Positions 1 to 5,742 of a stretch of DNA of 13,947 nt are shown here, in pieces; within the stretch, counting starts at the first letter, position 1; the number at the start of each line of letters is the position of its first letter. The DNA lies in NCBI GenBank assembly GCA_025456495.1, contig JALOKO010000038.1, positions 1-13,947 of the forward strand. Reading direction: 5' to 3'. This DNA comes from Bryobacterales bacterium (lineage in GTDB: Bacteria > Acidobacteriota > Terriglobia > Bryobacterales > Bryobacteraceae). A program made the translations under genes and the position numbers. The notes beneath the pieces were generated by a model that did no database searches, was not told where the DNA came from, and saw only the letters and a list, made by a program, of their open reading frames with translations.

Positions 1-1279
1 GGGTTTCCTCGTGGACGGAGATTCCTTCCGTGAACCAACGCGGCACCTTATGGTCAGTGAGCTTCAGTACGTAGACGTGGCTGAGTTCGTGCCAGAGGGT
101 GCTGGCCCAGTGGAAGTCGCCGGGGGCGCGCGCGGAGGGGCTATCCATGGCCACCGTGTCTCCGAAGGCCACGCCCAGGGCGCCCAGACCGGGCAGACCC
201 ATGGTGCGGACGGCAAAGTCTTCGTGATCTGGATAGAACTCCACCTGGATGGGCTCCTTCATCTCCAGACGGTACTTGCGGTTGAAGGTAGCGATGGCTT
301 TGGCGAGTTCGCGCTCCGTGTAGATAACCAGCGGCTCCCACTCCTTGTTGTGGAGGCGGAGGATGCGATTGCCGCCCCGGATGAGCTTGAAGTTCTTATA
401 GCTATCCAGCAGGCGCAGGGTATTGACGGTGGCGGCGTCGCGGAAATTGGCGTTGAAGGAGACTTCCAGTTGGCGGCGAGCTTCGTCATCGCGGCCCAGA
501 CGCATGAGGTTGATGCCCATTTCGCTGCGGGCGCGGTAATTGGTTCCATCCAGGACAACCGCCTTCTCATAGAGCCGGATGGCTTCGCGGTAGCGGCGAT
601 GGAGGACGAAGATGCGCGCGGGGATGGCGAAGAAATCGCTGTAGCGCGGGTTGATGGTGAGCGCCTGCGCTTCGTAGGGGGTGCTGGACTTATCCTCCAG
701 CCAGTCCGCGGCGGCAAGGACGGCCAAGGCGTCCAAAGCCTCAGCAGGCTTTAGTTCCAGGGCGCGCTTGGCGTGGATGCGGGCCTCGGCGGGGCGGCTG
801 CGTTCCAGGGCGAGACGCGCCAGCAGTTCGTGCCCTTCCAGCAACTTGGGATCGGCCTCAACGGCCTTGGCGGCAAGCTCCTCGGCCTTGCTGCTGAAGC
901 CTTCGGCGGTGAGGATGGCCATGCCCAGCAGGGCGCCGGCGTGCTTTTCGTCAGCCTTCAGAGCTTCAGCGAAGAGCTTATGGGCCTCGCCTTTATTGAA
1001 GCGGTCAAGGAACAGGTGGCCGTAGCGGACACGGATGTCGTTGTTGGCGGGCGCGGCGCGCAGGGCCTGCTCAAAGAGGTTCTTGGCACCCTCATAATTG
1101 CCAGCCGCCCAGGCAGCTTCAGCGCGATACCAGGGGTTGGCGGATTGGGCCAATGTGGCGAAGCAGGATGCGGCCTTGGTAGCCTGGCCCGTCTTGCGTG
1201 CGCTGAGGCACTCACCGGGCGTGGCGGCCATGGCGGCAGCGCCGAAGAAAAACATCGCGATGGCGACCAGGGCATTCAT
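1..1279 (-). CDS. Exported TPR protein with gluzincin (peptidase MA-like) metalloprotease domain, 3' end missing
   Basis: The reading frame runs from an ATG at 1279 to the left window edge (426 codons visible) and has no stop inside the window. An AGGA lies 5 nt before the ATG. Residues 1-18 form a signal peptide (hydrophobic core, AMA-A cleavage site). Residues about 48-280 are helical TPR-like repeats, for example 'NYEGAKNLFEQALRAAP' at 61-77 and 'RRYREAIRLYEKAVVLD' at 228-244. Near the edge is a zinc metallopeptidase site: H397-E398-L-S-H401, then 'PRWFTEGISVHEE' with E418 as the likely third zinc ligand. This HExxH...E arrangement is that of gluzincins of the peptidase MA type, where E398 is the general base. 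The protein is therefore probably an exported zinc protease that uses TPRs to bind partners or substrates. It starts 37 nt after the caspase-like gene and probably shares its transcript. The remaining C-terminal part, and so the total length, cannot be seen. The substrate is unknown. Confidence 0.85.
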   Translation of the reverse strand, partial: MNALVAIAMFFFGAAAMAATPGECLSARKTGQATKAASCFATLAQSANPWYRAEAAWAAGNYEGAKNLFEQALRAAPANNDIRVRYGHLFLDRFNKGEAHKLFAEALKADEKHAGALLGMAILTAEGFSSKAEELAAKAVEADPKLLEGHELLARLALERSRPAEARIHAKRALELKPAEALDALAVLAAADWLEDKSSTPYEAQALTINPRYSDFFAIPARIFVLHRRYREAIRLYEKAVVLDGTNYRARSEMGINLMRLGRDDEARRQLEVSFNANFRDAATVNTLRLLDSYKNFKLIRGGNRILRLHNKEWEPLVIYTERELAKAIATFNRKYRLEMKEPIQVEFYPDHEDFAVRTMGLPGLGALGVAFGDTVAMDSPSARAPGDFHWASTLWHELSHVYVLKLTDHKVPRWFTEGISVHEET

Positions 1280-1316
1280 GGCATTCCTGCTTTCTGTTGG
1301 CATTCCTTTCGATGCG

Positions 1317-2252
1317 TTACTTGTCGATGTCGGCCTGTGTGCGGGCCAGGGTGAGCAGCAATGCGTTCATGCGCTGGCGGTAGTCGGCCGGGGCGAGCGA
1401 ATCCTTTTCGTACTTCAGCCGGTCAATCTGCTGTTCCAGGATCTCCTTGCGGCGCAACAGGTCGGCTTTGGCGGGGTCAGCCGCGGCGGTGGCGGTAGCG
1501 CCCAGGCGCAGGACGGGGAAGGCCGCGGCAAGCAGTCCCTGTCCGTTGTCTCGACCGGGGTCCCGGACGCCTGTGCCGGAGCCGATGTCGTTCAGCACGG
1601 CCTGCTCAGTGGCAATGCGCTTTTCCTGCTCAAAGTATTCGACGGTGCGGCGCTGGGCGTACTGGAAGGCTTCCAGCGCGGAGACGGTTTCGTTCTTGTC
1701 CGTGTCGGCGGAGGCATCAGAGAAAGCGTCGGCAAAGTAGCGGCCAAAGATGGTGGCGTTCTTCTGGGTGCCGGTGCGGGTAGCGGCCATCACAACGCGC
1801 TTGGGCTTCACCAGTGCAGCCAGTGAGCCTCCGCTACAACTGGTGGAGTTCACGATGAGTTGTCGCTGGGAGCGGATCTGGTCCAGGGCCACCGCAAGTT
1901 GGGTGGCCGTGATGTCGGGTCCCTTGAGGTTGAACTTGTAATCGGAACCATCGAAGCTGCCGTGGCCGATGAGGATGAGCGTGAAGGGGTCGTCGGCGGT
2001 GACCGTGCGAGCGGCTTCGGCGATGGCCGCGTCGAGTTCCTGGCGCGTGGCGCCGCCCTTGGCGCCGATGGTCTTGACGAGGGTATTGCCGGATGCCTTG
2101 GCCAGGCCGCGTTCAATCTGCTGCGCCCAGCCATCGAAGCGGACGCGGTAATCCTCTTCGCCGGGGACGCCCACCACGGTGATGACGACGGGGCGCGCCA
2201 TCGCGCCGGCCGTTAGCAGCAGCAGGCAAAGCAGGAGGGGAAAATGGTTCAT
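1317..2252 (-). CDS. Exported caspase-fold (C13/legumain-like) peptidase with coiled-coil tail
   Basis: This predicted protein has 311 residues. I start it at the ATG at 2252 because that ATG overlaps the stop of the upstream VWA gene (ATGA) and is followed directly by a signal peptide (residues 1-19, cleavage after AMA); a start 30 nt upstream would bury the signal. Clan CD caspase-fold features are visible: a beta strand ending in 'LILIGHGSF' (H97-G98) and, 42 residues later, 'LIVNSTSCSGGS' (C139). That spacing and the strand-HG / strand-SC pattern fit the His/Cys dyad of C13 and caspase-like peptidases. 'KRVVMAATRTGTQ' follows, as in that fold. Residues 183-194 fit an EF-hand loop (D183, D185, N187, T189, S191, E194), suggesting calcium binding. 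Residues about 262-311 are charged and heptad-like, probably a coiled coil. Cleavage specificity is unknown. A weak purine-rich site (GGGGTG) precedes the ATG, so translation is probably coupled to the VWA gene. Confidence 0.85.
   Translation of the reverse strand: MNHFPLLLCLLLLTAGAMARPVVITVVGVPGEEDYRVRFDGWAQQIERGLAKASGNTLVKTIGAKGGATRQELDAAIAEAARTVTADDPFTLILIGHGSFDGSDYKFNLKGPDITATQLAVALDQIRSQRQLIVNSTSCSGGSLAALVKPKRVVMAATRTGTQKNATIFGRYFADAFSDASADTDKNETVSALEAFQYAQRRTVEYFEQEKRIATEQAVLNDIGSGTGVRDPGRDNGQGLLAAAFPVLRLGATATAAADPAKADLLRRKEILEQQIDRLKYEKDSLAPADYRQRMNALLLTLARTQADIDK
2249..2252 (-). promoter_or_regulatory. ATGA stop-start overlap (translational coupling)
   Basis: The TGA stop of the VWA gene (2251-2249) shares two bases with the ATG of the caspase-like gene (2252-2250). 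This arrangement normally reflects termination-reinitiation coupling. It fixes the start of the downstream gene and shows that the two proteins are made from one mRNA. Confidence 0.8.
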
Positions 2253-4549
2253 AGGGCACCCCAGCGTCGACGCAGAAGCCACTCGGCGGACTTCAACAAC
2301 AACAGCAGCAGGAAGAACACGGGTAGCGGCCAGAGGTCGCGGGTTTCGCGAATGGTAAGGCCAGCTTCGGAATAGGTCATGTCGGCGGCGATGCGTGAGG
2401 CGTCTTCGGGTGTGTAGTAATTGCCGCCGGAACGCTGAGAGAGGGCCTGCAGCAAGGGACGGTTCTGCAGGCGACCGAAGGCTTCCGCGACGCCGTCCTC
2501 GCGACGGAAGGTGATGGCGTCACGGCCCACTTCCTCCTGCCCGCGCGTGGCGACAATCTCAGTAATGTAGGTGCCAGCGGCGGGGGCCGCCGCGCGCAGG
2601 CGATACTCGCCGGGCTGGCCGCTGACGGGTTCCAGGCGCTGTTCCAATACACCTCCGGCGGGCTGGGAGATGCGCGCCACCACGGTGGCGTCGTTGACGG
2701 GCTTCCATTGCTTGTCGCGGACGCGGGTGGTGAAGGTGAGTTCGCTGCGATCAAACAGGATCTGGTCAGAAAGTTCGGTGGACACCTGACGCGGCGAATC
2801 GGTGACCAGCCAGCGCAACAATTGCCGCCAGAAGATCTCGAGGGAATCGTCCTTGTTGTCCATCAGCATCTGCCATTTCCAACTGCCCCCGGTGGCGAAG
2901 ACGGCGCTACGTCCGTAGCCAAAGCGCTGGGTAGCCAGCAACGGTGTACGGCGGTTGGCTTGGCCGGTTTCCAGGAGAACGGTGGCGCCGGGCCGGGGGT
3001 CGCCCACGCGTTGCGCATCAGCCAGTTCGGGAAGCGCAGCCCAGGCCTTGCGATTCTCAGCTGGGTCGTCCTTCAAGCGGGTGATGAGGTTCTCTTCGCC
3101 GCGTGCGGTAAGGATGGCCTTGGCCGGGTTGCGGCTGAAGGTATTGCTGCCAACGGGCAAGCTGACAGGCAGCAGAGATTCCAAGGGAGACACGGCATAG
3201 CCCCCATCGCTAAGCGCGCTGCGCCCGCCCAGCAACAGTAGACCCCCGCCCCGCTCATCGACAAAGCGCTTGATGAGATCCAGTTGGGACGGCGTGAACC
3301 AATTCGATTCCACCGCGCCCACCACCAAGCCGCTGAAGCCGAAGAGGTCCTCGGCACGCAGGGGAAAGCCGTCCTCCAGTTCCTTGCCGTCGCGGACGCC
3401 CTGGCGATAGATCTTGTTCTGGGTGGTGCGCAGCATGGTGACCAGTTCGAGGGTCTGCTCGTCTTCCATGGCGCGGCGGATGAACTTGAGTTCCCAACGC
3501 GGTTCGCCCTCGACATAGAGGATCCGGGGCTTATCCGGGTCGATATTGATGAGCTGGCGGCGCAGGTTGTTGGCGAGATTCTGCTCACCTTCCAAGGGTT
3601 CGATGCCCGCTTCCAGAATCCGGGCGCCTGCATCACCCACAGGGAAGGTGATCTCTTCGATGAGGGGACGGCCATCGTCTGGAAGCAGCACTTCGCGATT
3701 GGCCACCACCTTGCCGTCGAGCTTGAGCGTGAGCCGGGCGGGCTTGCCCGAGAAGCCGCCCTGACGAATGGTGAGTTGGGCCGAGAGTTTGGCGCTGGCG
3801 AAGGTGCGCGGAGCTACACGAAGGTCTTCCACCTCCACGTCGCGGTCCATGACCGTGCGGCCCAGGCCCAGGGTGTGGATGGGGACGCGCCGGGCGCGGA
3901 CTTCGGCCAGCAATTCCGGGCGGATGGCTTGGCGGTTGTCGGCGCCATCGCTCACCAGCAGGACACCGCCCACGGGGAGGTTCGCGGTATCGCGGCCCAG
4001 TTGGGCAAGGCTTTCGCCAAGGTGAGACGAGGGGGCGCCGCCGGTAAGTTCAGCCAGGCCGTTGACGGGGGTGGCGCGGTTGCCCACCGAATACACCTTA
4101 ACGGCAAAGCGGTCTCGCAACTCGGGCAGGATGGTCTGCTCCAGCATGCGCTTGGCAAGCGACAGACGCGTTTCGCCATTCTCGCTTTCCAGCATGCTGC
4201 CGGAATCATCCACCAGCACGGCAATGATGTTTTGTTGGGAACGCAGGGCCGAGATTTCCAGCCCCGGACGCCAAAGCAGAAACAGCACCAGCGCGGCGAA
4301 ACAGGCCTGTAGCGCCCAAATCACCAAGCCTCTGGCGGTGAGACGCAACCTGAGCCGTTGGGCGAATGAAAAACTGCGCTGTTCGCGGGGGAGGGCGTCG
4401 GCGGCCTCGGGCCAGAAGAGGCGCCAAGCCAGCAGGGCGGCGACAGCCAGGGCAAGCAGCACCAACAACCACACGGGCCATCCGCTCAGGAACGCGAAGG
4501 TTCCCTTCTCAAAGACGGTGCGCGGATACTGGAAAAGCCACTCGAACAT
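2249..4549 (-). CDS. Membrane protein with VWA domain and glutamine-amidotransferase-like domain
   Basis: The predicted protein is 766 residues long. Transmembrane helices lie at about 24-45 and 75-93, and a third at about 739-758 is followed by a basic tail, so the central part probably sits on one side of the membrane as a large extracytoplasmic region. The VWA domain (about 106-235) carries the metal-site motif D114-D-S116-G-S118 and a later 'LLVSDGADN' (D201). Beta-rich segments follow at 240-330. A class I glutamine-amidotransferase-like fold spans about 341-470 ('PRILYVEGEPRWELKFIRRA' and 'FSGLVVGAVESNWF'). The nucleophile-elbow region reads LLLLGGRSA and has no cysteine, so amidotransferase activity is unlikely. 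Residues 600-680 look like another beta-sandwich. Such VWA/GATase-like proteins are often found beside DUF4159 proteins, as here. A GGAAGAG ribosome site lies 9 nt before the ATG. The stop overlaps the next gene by ATGA. The likely role is a scaffold or sensor in an envelope complex; this is an inference. Confidence 0.88.
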   Translation of the reverse strand: MFEWLFQYPRTVFEKGTFAFLSGWPVWLLVLLALAVAALLAWRLFWPEAADALPREQRSFSFAQRLRLRLTARGLVIWALQACFAALVLFLLWRPGLEISALRSQQNIIAVLVDDSGSMLESENGETRLSLAKRMLEQTILPELRDRFAVKVYSVGNRATPVNGLAELTGGAPSSHLGESLAQLGRDTANLPVGGVLLVSDGADNRQAIRPELLAEVRARRVPIHTLGLGRTVMDRDVEVEDLRVAPRTFASAKLSAQLTIRQGGFSGKPARLTLKLDGKVVANREVLLPDDGRPLIEEITFPVGDAGARILEAGIEPLEGEQNLANNLRRQLINIDPDKPRILYVEGEPRWELKFIRRAMEDEQTLELVTMLRTTQNKIYRQGVRDGKELEDGFPLRAEDLFGFSGLVVGAVESNWFTPSQLDLIKRFVDERGGGLLLLGGRSALSDGGYAVSPLESLLPVSLPVGSNTFSRNPAKAILTARGEENLITRLKDDPAENRKAWAALPELADAQRVGDPRPGATVLLETGQANRRTPLLATQRFGYGRSAVFATGGSWKWQMLMDNKDDSLEIFWRQLLRWLVTDSPRQVSTELSDQILFDRSELTFTTRVRDKQWKPVNDATVVARISQPAGGVLEQRLEPVSGQPGEYRLRAAAPAAGTYITEIVATRGQEEVGRDAITFRREDGVAEAFGRLQNRPLLQALSQRSGGNYYTPEDASRIAADMTYSEAGLTIRETRDLWPLPVFFLLLLLLKSAEWLLRRRWGAL

Positions 4550-4637
4550 GAACCGTTACTCTTCCGCCCCAGCATATCCCGTTCCCAAGGGAGGGGACCC
4601 CGGAGCCTCACTGGAACCCCAGCCCGTTGAAGGGGCC

Positions 4638-4655
4638 GCGAGAGCAAGCTCTCGC
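4638..4655. repeat. Perfect palindromic inverted repeat in intergenic gap
   Basis: GCGAGAGC (4638-4645) and GCTCTCGC (4648-4655) are exact reverse complements around a 2-nt centre; as RNA the stem would be about 7 bp with a CAAG-type loop. The element lies between the DUF4159 stop and the VWA start. In the direction of transcription the T-rich stretch (TTCTTTT) comes before the stem, not after it, so it is not a normal Rho-independent terminator. It could be a dispersed palindromic repeat, an mRNA processing or stability structure, or a protein-binding site. Confidence 0.6.
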
Positions 4656-4679
4656 AAAAGAACAATCCCCGGTGGCGCG

Positions 4680-4699
4680 GGCCCTGCCACATCAGGGCC
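4680..4699. repeat. Inverted repeat, 7-bp stem, after the DUF4159 gene
   Basis: GGCCCTG (4680-4686) pairs with CAGGGCC (4693-4699) across a 6-nt loop. It lies about 30 nt after the DUF4159 stop on the minus-strand transcript. No T-run follows it directly, so it could act as an mRNA-stabilising or attenuating hairpin but is not a canonical terminator. Confidence 0.5.
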
Positions 4700-4704
4700 G
4701 GTAG

Positions 4705-4726
4705 CGTCGCCGACAGCCTGCCGACG
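4705..4726. repeat. Short inverted repeat just after the DUF4159 stop
   Basis: CGTCG (4705-4709) pairs with CGACG (4722-4726), giving a weak 5-bp stem with a GC-rich 12-nt loop, only a few bases after the DUF4159 stop codon. By itself it is within chance expectation for GC-rich DNA. I list it because it is the first of three hairpins in this 179-nt gap. Confidence 0.3.
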
Positions 4727-4728
4727 CC

Positions 4729-5562
4729 CTAATGCGTCATGGCGTAGATGATATAGTTCAGCGTCAGCCGGTAGGCTTGGGAGGTCCACTTCTCCGGGTA
4801 TTCCGGTTCGTCAGCATGTTCCCAGGCATCGCCCAAATCAGAGTTGTGACATACGGCCACCATGATGCGGCCCTTATCGTCATAGACGGCGCGCCAGTGC
4901 GCATCGTAACCGTCATATTCCCATTCTCGACCGGTATACAGATATTGGATGCCAGGCAACTGGAAGCGCTGTGAGATTTCATAGACAGAACGGTTGATGG
5001 GGTCTTCGTCCGGGATGTCCACCACCGGACGGTCAGGAAACACTTTGCTGAGGCCGGCGGTGAAGACCTCCCATTCAAAGCTGCCGTGGAAATCGTCCAC
5101 CATCAGGAAGCCGCCGCGGAGGAGGTACTCACGCAGCCGCGCGGCCTGTTCCGAGGACAAATCCCAGTGGCCTACTTCCACGGCATAGACCCAGGGGTAG
5201 TTGAAGATGCGGTCATCGTCCAGCGACACCACTTCTTCTTTTGATCGGGCGTGGATGCGACTGAGGCGCTTGAGGCCCACCACGAACTGCCGGTCTGCCT
5301 TGGGGTAATCCGTGGTCCAACTGCCGCGCCGTCCCCAGTAACCGCCGACGTTCAACTGCGGGTATTCCAGGCGGGCGAAGATGAACTCAGTCTTTTCGTC
5401 GGGATTTTCGGGGATGGGCGCGTCGTCTTCAGGACTCATGAAGCGACCGCGACGCTGGAAGCCATACGCCAGCACAGCCAGCAGCAGGAACAGTACGAAG
5501 ACAGTGAGGAATCGTCGGGAATGGCGCATCTGCGGGAGCCGGGCCTTGTTACTGAGTACCAT
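4729..5562 (-). CDS. DUF4159 domain-containing membrane-anchored protein
   Basis: The predicted protein has 277 residues. One hydrophobic segment (about 18-34) follows basic residues, giving a signal anchor with the rest outside the cytoplasm. Residues about 58-275 match the DUF4159 pattern as I know it: 'FIFARLEYPQLNVGGYW', 'DYPKADRQFVVGLKRLSRI', 'DDRIFNYPWVYAVEVGHW', 'LREYLLRGGFLMVDDFHG', 'VFPDRPVVDIPDEDPI'. The fold resembles a class I glutamine-amidotransferase scaffold, but no nucleophile cysteine is apparent at the expected elbow (GGFLMVDD). The biochemical function of the family is not established. It is commonly encoded beside VWA/GATase-like membrane proteins, as here; the next gene starts 179 nt downstream. 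Start choice is uncertain: ATG 5562 has a weak GAAAAG upstream, and ATG 5529 would give 266 residues and a more compact signal sequence, but no better ribosome site. Confidence 0.87.
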   Translation of the reverse strand: MVLSNKARLPQMRHSRRFLTVFVLFLLLAVLAYGFQRRGRFMSPEDDAPIPENPDEKTEFIFARLEYPQLNVGGYWGRRGSWTTDYPKADRQFVVGLKRLSRIHARSKEEVVSLDDDRIFNYPWVYAVEVGHWDLSSEQAARLREYLLRGGFLMVDDFHGSFEWEVFTAGLSKVFPDRPVVDIPDEDPINRSVYEISQRFQLPGIQYLYTGREWEYDGYDAHWRAVYDDKGRIMVAVCHNSDLGDAWEHADEPEYPEKWTSQAYRLTLNYIIYAMTH

Positions 5563-5719
5563 AGCACTTTTCGTTGGCGGCAGCGGCAGGGCAGATCAAC
5601 CGGCATGGTGGAAGCAGGCTGGAAAGCCGCGGGCGAATCCCGCAAGCGACGCTGGATAAAAAGGCAGACGCGGCCCGCGGTGGATGGTTTCGCAAAACGG
5701 GTGCGGTTTGTCAGGCCTC

Positions 5720-5739
5720 GCCGCCAACACTGAGGCGGC
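5720..5739 (-). terminator. Weak stem-loop after the TPR lipoprotein gene
   Basis: GCCGCC (5720-5725) pairs with GGCGGC (5734-5739) around an 8-nt loop, within 4-25 nt after the TAA of the TPR lipoprotein gene. No T-run follows directly; a TTTTT lies about 60 nt further on. It may slow RNA decay or help termination, and may be why DUF4159 is separated by a 180-nt gap. I saw no convincing promoter in that gap. Confidence 0.25.
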
Positions 5740-5742
5740 TGA

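Noticed and set aside
11..754. 247-codon plus-strand open frame
   Set aside because: Antisense to the TPR metalloprotease frame, which carries a signal peptide, TPRs and HELSH...E.
2253..2282. Upstream start for the caspase-like gene at 2282
   Set aside because: It would place ten residues before the signal peptide and overlap the VWA gene by 34 nt; the ATGA start at 2252 is better.
3284..4312. 342-codon plus-strand open frame
   Set aside because: Antisense to the VWA gene, which has a clear metal-site motif and membrane helices.
2249..5562. A complete Bat (Bacteroides aerotolerance) operon
   Set aside because: Only VWA and TPR-type parts are present; no MoxR ATPase, DUF58 or BatD gene is visible in the window.
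5645..5700. GC-rich stem plus TTTTT on the minus strand as a terminator
   Set aside because: The stem is only four pairs with a 3-nt loop and lies seven or more bases from the T-run.
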